A stretch of 64,000 nt of DNA from Microbotryum silenes-acaulis (lineage: Eukaryota; Basidiomycota; Microbotryomycetes; Microbotryales; Microbotryaceae), in NCBI GenBank assembly GCA_003665825.1, contig QPFY01000003.1, positions 620,001-684,000 of the forward strand. Reading direction: 5' to 3'. Shown here one piece after another: positions 1 to 17,100 of the stretch. The notes under the pieces are model-generated. The model ran no database searches and was not told the origin of the DNA. It saw only the letters and a program-made list of their open reading frames with translations. Within the stretch, counting starts at the first letter, position 1, and each line of letters starts with the position of its first letter. The position numbers and the translations under genes were made by a program.

Positions 1-348
1 ATGTACTGTACCAACCAACATACCATCAAACTCCCCTTCAACCGATACATGCCCCACAACGCTCGCATCCGATCCCAAAACCCGGTCACCTGACCTTTCC
101 TGAAGCTGATCACATGACCTAGCAGGCCCACGAAGCAGTTTTTTCTCGGGGACTGTGCCGCTAGTCGGACACTACATACGGCGTTGACGAATCAAGTCTG
201 GTACTTATCGAGTTTCAGGCCGTGCCCCATAGCCACAGGAACACGAATTGACCCACGTTTTGTTCGACGCACTCTACCTAGTCGTAGGTACTAGGTAGGT
301 GCTGGAAAGGGATGCGCGAGCAATGATGGCTAGGGCGTCTGTTGAGTT
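1..348. other. Left-edge flank, no gene seen
   Basis: No coding signal could be supported here. A cluster of CTACCTAG/TAGGTAGG-type words lies near 270-300. Similar words recur near 5300-5340 and 27730-27780. The stretch may be the decayed 5' part of the LINE that follows, but no endonuclease motif is visible. Confidence 0.4.
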
Positions 349-933
349 TTGGGTAGTTTTAGCCATTCGGCACAGTACCGCCGAGTCGTGGGCGACCGGA
401 AGCAACGCAACCGGTTAATACATGCACTCAAGAACAACTATCTTGACGGGCTCATGCAAGCGGAAGGAGTACACAAGTGGCTTCCCCGACTATTAGATAG
501 GTTGGATGGAATCGCCTACGAGACCCGCATCGACGTTCTAGCCGCAGCTGAAAAGGATCGCGCACGCTTGAATAAAGAAGAAGGGTTTCTGAAACGAAAG
601 GAGCTCCGCAAAGCGGCCAAGAAGAAAGATGGAGCAAAACTAGCAAATATGCTTCACGGAGGGTCAGTAAAGAAGACGCTCCTGCCCTGGTCAGAACCGG
701 TTGAGCCGTACGCAATTTCAGTGGATGGAGCAATGGCGAGCGAACCGGAGGACGTGAAGGCAGAGACAAGAGCATACTTCGAGAACTTGTTCCAGAAAGG
801 GATCCCGCTGGAACGACCGTGGATGCACAGCCGCGCAGCAGAAAAATTTCGTGCTGAGGCCCGTGAAATGCCGTTCATGTTGCGACAAGGACTAAGAGGT
901 ACTCCACGACTCAGCTCCGAGATACACGAGTGA
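349..933 (+). pseudogene. LINE pol fragment, pre-RT linker
   Basis: This open stretch of about 194 codons is rich in charged residues (KEEGFLKRKELRKAAKKK). It resembles the linker that lies between endonuclease and RT in LINE pol proteins. The frame closes at 933, and the link to the RT part is lost in stops up to about 1140. Just before the RT fragment a GPDGLEKW-like stretch (about 1146-1167) matches the usual SPGPDGL entry of LINE reverse transcriptases. No start codon is meaningful in this fragment. The identification rests on context more than on sequence. Confidence 0.55.
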
Positions 934-1157
934 GATGATGAGAATAGCGTGGAGAAGGAACCCAGAAGGAAAAAAGACGCAAAGACAAAGATAGGCGCGC
1001 GCGCAGAATAAAGTATTAACCAAGACTAATAGCAATGAGTTACTAGGCTCTCAGACCCCACCTCTAACAATTCACATGGCCACAGATACTACAAAAGAAT
1101 GATCTACACAAAATCCTTCATAAAGGAAACCAAAGTCCTTCACCGGGGCCGGATGGG

Positions 1158-2686
1158 TTGGAAAAGTGGGTTCTGGCAGAATTAGCGGAGAGTGACTTAG
1201 AGACTGTCCGGAAACTGCTCAACTTCGTTTTGACAAACAATTATTTTGATAAGTTAAAAGATCACTATATCCTACCGATGTATAAGAATCGAGGGCTGTA
1301 TAAAGAACTCAACAATTATCGAGCGGTATGTTTCGGACCTATACTGGCGATCTTAGCGACTTCTTGGTTCACCACGCTGGCGCAGGAGTATGCAATGAGG
1401 CGCCACCTCATTCCAGAAACCCAGACCGCAGTACAAAGCGGGACCCAACAACGCGATCTCACAAGCTACCTCTCACAAGTACAAGCATGGGCATAACGCC
1501 ACGATGAAACCATCTACGCCCTTGTACGAGATCAAAAGAAAGGCTTCGATTTACTACGAGCGGAAGCGGGATACGATGCTTACAACTTCTTTGGGCTGCC
1601 CAAAGCAGTGGAAGGTTTCGATCGCGCCCGCCTAGCACAAGGCCGTTTTTTTGTCAAAACCCCTTATGGGCCAACGGAACCATTTACGGCCGACGGACAA
1701 ATGAAGCAGGGTGACCCGCCAAACCCCCTAAGATTTGCACTCAGCATGGCAATGGGGGCATATTACCTAAGCGAGACGGAGCAGGACAATGAAGCCAGAG
1801 ATGAAAACCCGACCACGCCGCTCATTCTGAAGTCAGGAAACGCCAGAAAAGGTTGCATACATCACGAGGGCGACAACGCAGAGGTTAACCTCACAATGGT
1901 GTCTGTTATGGACGACACAATGATTTTTGCGCGCTCGCCAGAAGAACTTAGCCGAAGGGCGCTACTTATGGAAACGTTTCAGGAGGCATATGGAGCCCAG
2001 ACGGACTGGGGCGAAAAGACAAAGATATTCATCATAGAGGAAACACCAACCCACCTCGTAGACCAGGAGGCCACGGAAGAAATGCAGAGGAAAGTCCAAC
2101 TCACGCCAAAATGACAATCGAAACACCCCACGGACCCAGAGATGTCCGAGTTGCTCAGGGGCTGACATTCCTACGAACCTCACTGGACTAAGAAAACTCT
2201 CACTTTGAAAGTATCAAAAATATTATCAGCTGTTCGGGGATTCCATCAATGCCAAAACAACGATTGCCACTGACGGCGGTGCTGAGATATCTAGAACAAG
2301 CCGTGATTAGCAAGATTCGGGGAAAGCTGAGTCTTAGCCCAGTCAGCATGGAACAAGCAGAGAAACTTGACAACTTGATCGCGAATCAAGTCCAGCAATA
2401 CTTCAACCTACCCCTTACGGCAAGCGCTAAACTCCTGTGTATGCCGATAGCAGAAGTCGGCATGGGACTTTCAAGCATCTGGAGGCTTAATGCAGATATG
2501 ATCATAACAGGAGTACTACGGGATCTCAACCACCACTTGCCGACGATGCGAGCGATGGCTCAAATCACGCTCAGCGACCTGCACTGCGGGCCGAACACGT
2601 GCGAATCAGGACTGAAATCGATGCCACTGGCGACCGGGCCAAGAAACCACGTGAGAAAGAAAACAAAGGGGAGAAGCCTGCTGTAA
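1158..2686 (+). pseudogene. LINE reverse transcriptase fragments
   Basis: Three neighbouring plus-strand pieces (1158-1496, 1608-2114, 2249-2686) make a broken reverse transcriptase. The first holds the finger region (YKELNNYRAVCFGPI). A TAA at about 1494-1496 then interrupts the frame, which continues with KKGFD, the block A aspartate. The second piece has the GQMKQGDPPNPLRFAL block and a VMDDTMIF block, which is the YxDD catalytic motif with V and M at the first two positions. The third resembles the thumb (LRYLEQAVISKIRG). The enzyme would copy element RNA at the target site, but the stops prevent a full product. Confidence 0.8.
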
Positions 2687-2823
2687 GGCCCGTGCGCCTG
2701 GGCCTTAGAAGGAGGGGGCGCGCGCGCCTGGGCACTCTTAGTCTCTCCTCAGCGACTAACGTAGAGTGTCCAGTGTCAATCCTACATACTTTGGTCCTGT
2801 GATCTTATCGTTGTCGCTCCGGT

Positions 2824-4475
2824 GTGCACTCCTACGGGGTGTATTACACCTGCTTAAACTTTTGGGGGGCAGAAAAATACAAAAAGGAATACTTGACAAG
2901 GACAATTGCGCCAAACTGGGCAAACGCCTTTGCGATTCTGGACGCCTGTCACCCACTGGAAATAGCGAACACCGACGACATCAGTCTGCGGTCTGGGGAC
3001 GTCAACTTGGCACACTTACTAGTCAAGCATACCAGAGGCCATCGAGGTCGGGCCATCAACTCCGCAGTACAAGCACTCAAAACCGCAAACACACGAACCC
3101 TCTCAGACCTGGGCCGCAGGATGAACCTGATCGCTGGGGAAAGCCCTCAAATCAGATTGAGCTGATCGCACGGACAGCAAGGAAAGAGCTCCTGTCCTTG
3201 GAGACCTCCGGCCGGGGAACGAACGACGGTCAGAGTCGGCAGGCTCGATGTAGCCAACAGGAGAACCACATCATGGCAAACGTGGAAGCGCAGATCAGAG
3301 GACAGGGACTCGACCCGACACAGAAGATTCGGCAGAGCGTATGGGCAACGGATGGCTCGGTCATAAATTGGGGGACCTGTCTGACATCCACGGCAGCAGC
3401 AGTGGTGGGCCCAGTGGACCTTAGGATACTTCTCCCGTATCGTGCAACAATTCAGCAAGCGGAAGTTACCGCGCTCATTGTGGCGGTGATTGCTGCACGG
3501 TACATGACCTCAGACGGGGCACCGATCACTATCATGACGGACCATCTGGGAACGGCGCGGCTCATCAAGGAGTGGCAGGCGCACCCAGAGCGGGAGATAT
3601 CGAGGAAAACACCCAGTCGCTCGTATCACTCGTGGCTCCGAAGGTTGGTGTTGGCCACGTCAATGCTTACTGTACACCACGTGAAAGCCCACACGACGGG
3701 ACAGGATGAACGGTCAATACTGAACCGAAGGGCCGACGCGGAAGCGAATCGTGCCCACAAGGATATGCATTTTGTGCTTAGGCCACCAACACATAGACTT
3801 TCAAGCTGGGTCATGAAGGACGATACCGAATGGATCGAAAACAATTTTGGAGAGATAGTGGAGAAAAGGCTGACACAGGTTCAATTTGGAAAATTAGCCG
3901 ACACAACATGGAAGAAAATTCGCCTATTACAGTTAACAGGGATGAAACCGGCAATTTACCCATACAGAAAGGCAAGATCGTCGTATGCTGCACTGGTGCA
4001 ATGGCAACTTCGAAGCTCATCACTGCCACTAGCAACAAGAATGAAGCGGCGCGGAAGTGAAGAGCAGCGAAATCGGACTGATCCCTCTTGCCCACGGTGT
4101 ACCAGCGCAACGGGATCGGACACCGAAACGGAGGAGCACGTTTTTCTCAGATGCCCAAAATCGGTGAGAATCCGAGTACAACTCCAATCAGACCTGAAAA
4201 ACGCAACCATAGTTTTTATCAAGGCTACAGCCGACGACGTAGGCGAAGGGGAACGGGAGAAATTGGTCCGATTCGCACAAGATCTGGTATTACAACACGG
4301 ATGGTGGTATGGTGTGAGCTTCACTCCCGCACCGGCGTTAGCCATGGAGGCTATTCCAGAACGCCTGAGGGCGAAATGACTGCAGACATGGCATCATGAA
4401 CTGATTAAAGGGACAGCAAGGATATGGGGTGATCGCCAAAAAGCGTGGGCGGAAACCCGTAGGAGAAGACAGTGA
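2824..4475 (+). pseudogene. LINE RNase H and C-terminal Cys-His region
   Basis: The part up to about 3165 reads in one frame and the rest in another, so a frameshift lies near 3165. The second frame holds an RNase H fold with its acidic residues in order: WATDGS (D), QQAEVTALI (E), IMTDHLGT (D), and HVKAHT followed by NRRADAEAN (D). A Cys-His motif follows (CPRC ... EEHVFLRC), as in LINE pol C-termini. The frame meets TGA at 4377-4379 but then runs on in phase for 31 more codons (WHHELIKGTARIWGDRQKAW) to a second stop at 4473-4475. The first TGA therefore looks like a point mutation. Confidence 0.75.
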
Positions 4476-6439
4476 GAGTCAACGGAGAAGGGAGGGATAG
4501 AGTGCATCTCAAAGGAGCAGTGTAGGAGGTTGCAGTATTGAACAGGGTAAGGGGAACGGTTAGAAGTCGTTGGTCAGGTCAGAGGCGATAGCCCAGCCAA
4601 TGTGGTCCAGCGCCCGATAAGGGTCGTCTCTTTGTAGACTAGCTGGAATTCATGCGCAACTTCAGCCGGTGCGTGGTGACATGGTGACGCAAGTTAGCCC
4701 CTAGATTTAGTGCGCACCCATGGCCCACGGCGCAATTTTCTTATGGAGCACTCAAAACGAGGATATGAATGATACGTTTCGATATGGGACACAGATTCAT
4801 GGAGAAAAGCCCTTGTACCCGGCCGGGCCCTGCACGTACCTCGCAGCAGCAGGCATCCCTTCCCGCCGCCGGGAGGTCCGGGGGGTTTTTCTTTCTTTCG
4901 CTTATGGCAATAGGTTCAAGGAGGAAAGGTAGGTCGATCCTCATATGTGCGACAGAGTAAAATCTGATATTTGCCACTGCAGATCGGGCTGGACGCGGCC
5001 GGTGCTCAGCCTGTATTAATGCCTGGCGGCCCCGGTCCGCACACACCCAATCTGAGCAAATTGCGTTACACGTTTTGGGCAGCGGAGCTAGGTGTCTCAC
5101 CGGCCGAATAGGGGTCCCAAACAGGGCATCGACCAGCCCGCCCTGAGCCCTCCGTTTGGAGGCAATGGGAGCGCTAGCTTCACCAACAGTTTGCAGGGAC
5201 CAAGTGAACTCAGAGTGCAACACCAAGTGGCGTCTACAGCGAGCCACAGTGGTTCCGCGCTGACAGCGATCTGGGCCCAGCTATCATTCGGCAGAGTTCC
5301 GTAGGTAGGGTAGTAGGTGGCTGTTATGTCTACCTACCTCTCACACAACCCGCAACTTTACTTGGTCGGGTGCTTTACTTTATAGAGGTAAAGCGACGGA
5401 GGAGCCTCGACCATTCTATCGGATCGGTGGGCTGCTACAAGGTCCAGAATTCGGCATCGGGTTCAACGAATTCAAATTGCCCATTTGCCCGTCGGCGTTC
5501 CGCGGCTCTACAGCAAGATCCGAGCGGAAGAGCGTCGGAGCCGACTCGAATGGCGCCTCTCTGAGGGGTTCCGGCTGGACACTCGCAGATGAACTCGCTG
5601 ACAAGGAGGCTCCACCAATCTCGCAAATAGCTGATCTGTTTCGACACTACCTAAAGTACTACAGAGATTGTAGGGTCCCACCTCTGCATCTGCACCGCCT
5701 CCGCCGGCCAAGATCGACGCGGAACAAGTCGTGCGCCGTCTACCTGGCATTGCCGACTCTCGGGCGCAGCCTCAGTGATCGGCTGCAGCCCCTGCCACTC
5801 CATCTGTGAACCTGTGGTGAGTGAACGTGCACCGCCCGACCTTGAGACTCCCACCAGAGATCTGGCAATGATCTCAGCGGCGTTGATGCAGCAGGGCTAA
5901 GGCCGCTAACGGTCCTGCAGCCCTGCTAGCAGCCCTCTGCAGCCCTGCGCCGGCCCCACGCATCAGCACGAGTTACAACGTCATCGCGCGCTCAGATTCC
6001 TTCCAGCAGCAGGCGCCCTGCGACGGGGGCTCTCGAGTCGTGACCCATTCGCCCTTGCGACCGCTGCACTCTGTCCGTCTACTCGACTGATACACGAGCT
6101 GCTCAGTCCACTAGAAAATCTGTTGACGACTGTCGATGCAGGTCCCTGACCTCCTACAAAGACCTCGCCCAATGCACCAAGCTCTTTGACGCCGTCACCC
6201 TCCCTCTCTGCGGTGACCCACCTTTTGCAACGAGAACGTGCGAAAAGACATCTTCGCCTCCTCCCACGACTTGAAACGCCTAATTCCAAGCCATATCCTG
6301 CTAGTGTTTCACGAAGCTGCCAATCAAGAGTGCGACCGCGCGCACCGAGTATATTGAATCAGCTTTGAGACCGTCGACTTTCTCGAGTCGGTCTCCTTGA
6401 AACTCTTTTTGCCTTCTTCTCATCCCTGCCGCCGCCAAC
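4476..6439. other. Intergenic, LINE 3' flank and aquaglyceroporin upstream region
   Basis: No gene could be supported. The stretch holds TAGGTAGG/CTACCTACC words at about 5303-5340. Nearer the aquaglyceroporin start it becomes C- and T-rich (about 6390-6430), as in fungal promoters and leaders. A few small open frames of up to about 110 codons near 5477-5809 show no recognisable motif. Confidence 0.5.
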
Positions 6440-7740
6440 ATGTCTGTCGTTCCTCAAGAAGATCACCTCGTCATGAGGTTCGCAGACGTGAGTTCTCGAG
6501 ACCCGCATTACGAGCACTTTCAGGGGGCAGCTGCGCTTTATGCTGCCTCAATGCTGGCTCCTCTCTTGCCACCCCCACTTTCCCATCCTCCTGCCACGTG
6601 CTGCTGCTCCCTTCGCTCTCTCCTTTCCCCACTTCTAGCATCATGAACACTTCATTGACTTCGGACATGAATAATGAACAGGCTCACCGCGTCTTCAATC
6701 ACTATCAATCCAACATCGGCTCTCATGTCGCTGGCACAGGTGACGACGTTCGCCAGGCGCCGGCTGGGTCCGCCTCGCGCCGAGACTCAGGTCGGCTTCC
6801 TCCCCCAGTATCCGGTGCCCCAGTGGGTCACGACCATGCTGGTGAGGCTGAGAACGGGGATGGCAACGTTGTCGGTGTCACGGGCCAGCAACAAAATCAG
6901 GCCTCGAAAGCCGGCCGACCCCACTCCATCATCGACGGTGCCGGTACATCCGTCGTTCCCGCCTCCGTTCCGTCTCGATCCCACGTTCGACGCAATCCAT
7001 TTCATCGCGCTCACATTCGTCACCACCATCAACGGGTACAAATCTCCTTGGATGAGGAACACTGTCAGTATTCCATTCGGGATGCCGTTCACCAAGCCGT
7101 GCCGAAGTTGTGTACTTCATGCCGCTAGTAGCTGACGTACCATGGCACCTACCCACCATCGCTATTAGACCGCAATCCTTGGTTCAGTTTTCGCTCAAAG
7201 TATCGCGTTTATCTTGCCGAATTCCTCGGTACTTTGATTCTAGTTCTGTGGGGTGAAGGCGTAAGTTTGAGATTGACATCATTTTCGGACCGTAAGCACT
7301 CCCCTGCGGAACCTGCACCGCGCTGAACCCCTCTTTTATTCTTCTCGCTCCCTTCGCGCTGGCCATGCTCCGACCCAAGCCCAGGTCATTGCTCTTCGTA
7401 ACGCCCCCAATGACCATCTATCCATCGCTTGGGGCTGGGGTCTCGGTTTCATGCTCGCCATCTCCGTGTCGTCTGGTATCTCGGGTGGTCACATCAATCC
7501 CGCTGTCACCATCTCGCTCGCCGTCTTCCGCAAGTTCCCTTGGCGCCGCGTGCCTGGTTATATATTCTCACAACTCTTGGGGTAAGCTTTTCTCTGGTCG
7601 TGCAGCGATTCGGCCCCCGCGCCCTTGGCTGATTCTTGCCTCGTGGACGGACGCTCAGTGCTTTCGTTGCCGCTGCCATCCTTTTTGGTGTCTATTACGG
7701 ACCCCTCAACACGGCCGAGAAAAGCTATCTTGCTGCGGTC

Positions 7741-7745
7741 TTGAC
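7741..7745. repeat. Target-site duplication TTGAC (left)
   Basis: TTGAC ends the interrupted exon, directly before the LTR start AGTTGGTG. The same five bases follow the right LTR at 12700-12704. A 5-bp duplication is the usual size for Ty1/copia integrase. Removing the element plus one copy restores the aquaglyceroporin frame exactly, which supports both the boundary and a single clean insertion. Confidence 0.92.
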
Positions 7746-12699
<4,954 letters not shown>

Positions 12700-12704
12700 T
12701 TGAC
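12700..12704. repeat. Target-site duplication TTGAC (right)
   Basis: This is the right copy of the 5-bp duplication. The aquaglyceroporin exon resumes at 12705 with GACCGCACCC in the expected phase. Confidence 0.92.
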
Positions 12705-13452
12705 GACCGCACCCGCCGGAAAGCTCGAAGGACTTGTCTCAATCTTTTTCTCCGTCTTCTCGGGAGCGGCCCTCCTCATGGGTGCGATTGCCGCCTTCAC
12801 CGATACTGGAAACAACCCGGCCGCCCCTGGTCTCGTCCCCTTGCTCCTCGGTTTGGTCATGGTCGGCATCGCCTCGTCCTTCGGTTACCAGACTGGGTTC
12901 GTTCTCAATCCTGCTCGTGATATGGGTCCTCGTCTCCTCTCTTGGGCGGTTGGCGCCCCTACTCAAAGTCTCTGGGTCGACAACTACCAGTATGTCATGT
13001 GGACCCCTCCTCGCCTTTTCGCCCATGCAGAGCAGCTAGCTGACGGAGGGGTCGCATTCTTCTTGCTACAGCTATGGTATCTGGATCCCGACCGTGGGTA
13101 CGATCTGCAGAGCGTTGTTTGGTAACTTGCTTTACGATCTCGTACGTTTTTCCCTCGATCTGAATCCGTGCAATGGGACTGAGCGGGAACTGAATTTGCA
13201 TCTTCCTTCTCCTTGTCCCGACGACAGTGCATCTACCGTGGTCGCAACTCGCCGCTCAACTACAACTTCTCCAAGTCCGGACAAAGAGCTCACAGGTTGA
13301 AGGTACAGGCGGAGAAGGACTTGGAAAATGGTGCCCTACCTGCCGAGGACGGGCACCATTTTGAGGAGAGGCATAGCGATGTCACTCTGCGCAACGAAGA
13401 GCAAGAGCAAGGCGGTCCCGTCGGCGTGACGACCGAGGGCAAGGAGTACTAG

Positions 13453-14143
13453 ACGACGCAGTGACAGCTCTTCTTGTCAGGTGAAAGCATATCATATTCA
13501 TTTTCATTTTCACATACACACCCACAATCACACCCACACCCACATCTTCCCCCCTATATTCTAAGCCATTTCCGGGATCGCAAGGATACCTTCTTCCTTT
13601 TAGTTCTAGTAATTTATGACAAGACCATACACGCTGGCTGGCGTTTTTGGAATGAAATTATCACACGAGTATTTGCTTTACAGTGGTGATTGTCGAGGCG
13701 ATTGATCAAAGAAGTTGGAAGGAGCGGCAGACGGCCGAGGAGGTCTGTGCGGCGTACGCGCGAGCGCCAGAGTGCCTGAGTAGAGTTTGATACAGGCCTG
13801 ATCCGGCGAGCCCGAACTTAGGTTTTTACCTCACGTTTGGCTCTGCATCGGATCATGCGTGTACCCGCGTATTCATGTCTCATTGTGTCTAACGATTAAT
13901 CCTGACGTTTGGCTCTGCATCGGATCAGTCCATTGCTCAACTAAGACACTTGCATCACTGACAGTGGATGGAGACGAGATGATAGTTATTGCAGATCTCA
14001 AAAATTGCCAGCTCAGTACAATCCTCCGTCCCTCTCTAGGAGGGCTAGCATCGCTTTGACTGTAGGGCTGGCTTCACCTGGACCCATCAAGACCGAAGCA
14101 TCAGCAAACATCCAGGCCGTGGAGCCGCACGCGGCATCGACGA
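13453..14143. other. Intergenic between convergent genes
   Basis: This is the 3' flank of the aquaglyceroporin and of the minus-strand helicase. It starts with a pyrimidine/CA-rich stretch (about 13495-13550). A perfect 23-bp direct repeat beginning ACGTTTGGCTCTGCATCG occurs at 13833-13855 and 13905-13927, 72 bp apart. No gene was found. Confidence 0.6.
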
Positions 14144-17100
14144 CTAACCTTCCAAGTAGGGTGGTGTTTCAATCATGGCTTCCAAGTCGGCGTCGAACAG
14201 GCGTCGCAGGGAGTTGACCAAGACGCCGATCCTTGGCCAGGCTCGCATCATGACCCATCCATCGGTGCCGACCGTCACTCCCCTGTCGAGTTCGACGTTG
14301 ACCTTTTCGCCAAACAGCAGCACTCCGTACAGAGGGACCTGTCGTTACAAATATACCCGAACTCGTCAGTCTCCTGGCGAATACCCGAACATTAATCCCG
14401 TCTCACCTCTGTACCATCGCGAAGAAAAGGTTTGGTCGTGATGTGCTTGGAGAAGTAAGTCACAAAAGGCGACGAGAACCTCGTTTCGGTGAAGAGCAAC
14501 GAGCCAGGGTGCAGGAACACCCTTCCATCGCGTTCAAAGTACTTGACCTCCTTAGACTCGCGATCGCGTTCGATTGCACCACTAGCACCCTTGTCGAACA
14601 GGGCCGGGGGCAACTTGACCTTGACGAGCCGGGCCGTACCGGCAAAGATGATCGCCTTGAGAAGATTCTCATTCTTGGCGTTGGTGTTGAGCGCCTCGTC
14701 GGAGGCTTGCGTGCGAAACGGGATGAAACCGACATCGGAGAGAGCGTGCAAGTACTCGGTGCGAAGCTGAAGTACATCGCGGAACGTCGCCAGCGAGATG
14801 AAGTTCTGCAGGCAAGAGGTCAACGAGATCATGGCATCAGTGGGGTCGTCGCAAACTCGAATGCATGAGCAAATATGTAGCCTACATCTTCAGCGTACGC
14901 GCGCAGCCCAGAATTGCCCCCATCATTGCGCGCAGCAATGCAACCTTCGAAGGCCTTGATGTCCGACAGAAGATCGGAACGGCCCGTGTAAAACATCGAT
15001 CGAGCCCTGCTCAGATCAAAATTTATATCAGTGCTGTTCGATGACCAATTTCGTAACGAGCACACGTACTTCTGGGCCTCGTCTCGCTTCTCAAAAGGTA
15101 GGTTAAAGAGCGACTTGCTCGACAAGAGCGCGGCAACGGTCAAGATTGGATCGAGGCACTTAAAGATGGCAGCGAGGACGAGCATCTTGCCCAGCCGCAG
15201 ATCGAGCGGCAGCATGGCCAAATGCATTCCCAGCGGCGTCAACCTCGACTTCGTCCCCCCTCCCTCCTCTATCGCACCCAGCAACCTGAGCGTGGCCCAT
15301 GCACTGTCGATCGCTCGCACATCCGGCGGGCTGAGCGCCTTGGCCAGGAAGGTCTTGACGTCTTCATCGGCGCGCATCGCCTTGATCTGCAAGCAGAGCG
15401 ACTCGAGCGGAATCCTGACCATTTCCGGCGTCGGATAATTCGCCATTGCCGTATCCTCGGTGTAATGACTGAAGAGCTTAAAGCATTGCCCGGGCCGCGT
15501 TCGACCGGCTCGACCTCGTCGCTGCCTCGAACTGGCTTTACTCGTCCACGCCTCGACGAGCTTGGTCACACTCGTATCGGGGTCGAATCGGTTCTCCTTG
15601 ACGCGGCCGCAGTCGACAACGTACACGATCCCATCGATCGTGATGGAAGTTTCCGCGACGTTGGTTGCGACGACTACTTTCCTGTGCCCCGCTTTGGTCT
15701 TGCGAAAGACCGAGGTTTGCTCCGCCGAGGTCAAGTTGGCGTGCAAGGGAAAGACTTCGACTCTATCTGATGACGAGATGGCGCCCTCGATCGCCTTGAC
15801 GGCGTTCTTAATTTCGAGCACACCGGTCATAAAGACGAGCACGTCTCCTCCAATATCGCGTGACGTTTCGAGGCAGTAGGCGACCGTAGCCCCGACGAGT
15901 CCAAAGTCGATGCGTTCCGAACGGGTCAACGTCTCGATTGTCGAAAGGTGCCTTTCGTTGTCGACGCCGCGAGAGACGAAGGATTCGCGCATACGGTCGA
16001 GCTGCGCCTGCGTCGCCTTGCGGGTCGGCTTGCCCGCCGGCGAAAACTTTCGGAGGTGAGGTACAATCTCTTCCAGGTAGTAGTCCTGGACGGGATGCGT
16101 GAACCTGTCGTCGTCGCAGTAGCCAAAACAAAGCAGGTCAGCTTTTGGATGCCTGCAGAACGACTCTACTCAACTGACCCGGGTATCTCGATGCAGGGGG
16201 CGCCGCCATAGTAGTCCGAAAATTGCTTCTGATTGATCGTCGCACTCATGAGAACAACCTTGATCTTGGTATTCCGCTTCAACAGGTCCCTCAACTCGAG
16301 CAATAAAAAATCAGAGTCGACCGATCGCTCGTGTACTTCGTCGATAAAAATGTGACTGATGCCAGCAAGATCTGGGTCGCCACCCCTCGACAGTCGCGCG
16401 AGCACGACACCGGTCGTACAGAAGAGCATACGGCACTCCTTCGCCGCTTTTCGTTCGCCTCTGATCGCGTACCCAATCAGCTTGCGCGACGAGATGTCGT
16501 TGATGTCTTCGAGCCGTTCGGCAGCGACACGGGTCGCGACGCCAATGGCGGAAATTTGACGCGGCTGCGTCACGATGATGTTGATCGACCCCGCCTGGCT
16601 CCTCGCGATCGCGTCATCTAGGATGAAGGAAGGGACTTGGGTCGTCTTACCGGAACCCGTCTCACCACTGACGATGACGACCCGATTCGATCCGACGAGA
16701 TCAACGATGCGCTGCTTCATGTCGAAAGCGGGCAGCCTGGAGCGCACGGCCAACATGTCCGTATACGCCGGCTTTTGCGTCGTCTCCGTCCAATAGCGAA
16801 CGAGCTCGGCCTGTTGAGCGGGCGACACGAAGAGCATCGAGGGTCCTCGCCCTCGAGACGCGTTCAGAGACTTGTTCGACTTGTCCGCACCCGTCGTCGC
16901 CTGCCCGGGCCGCATCGACCTGGCAGACCCAAGCAACTTGCTCAACACCGTCCTCGAATCCGGAGGGTGATCCACGGCTCGCTCCCAGTTCTCTTGCAGG
17001 AAGGTGGCCATCTCGGCAACGACGCCGCCATAGCCCGCGTGGGCAAGGTCGCGCCACTCGGCACCTCGAGGTTCGACGACGAACTGCTGCGCAATCAACG

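Larger units (their letters stand above)
349..4475 (+). mobile_element. Degenerate non-LTR (LINE) retrotransposon with RNase H
   Basis: Successive broken reading frames on the plus strand encode, in order, a pre-RT linker, a reverse transcriptase, a thumb-like region, an RNase H domain and a C-terminal Cys-His motif. This is the order of the pol ORF of RNase H-bearing LINEs. No apurinic endonuclease domain is seen upstream, so the copy is 5' truncated or that part is decayed or outside the window. Several stops and frame changes make it inactive. Its base composition is less GC-rich than the host genes. It is a different family from the LINE near 57-62 kb, which lacks a recognisable RNase H. 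Confidence 0.8.
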
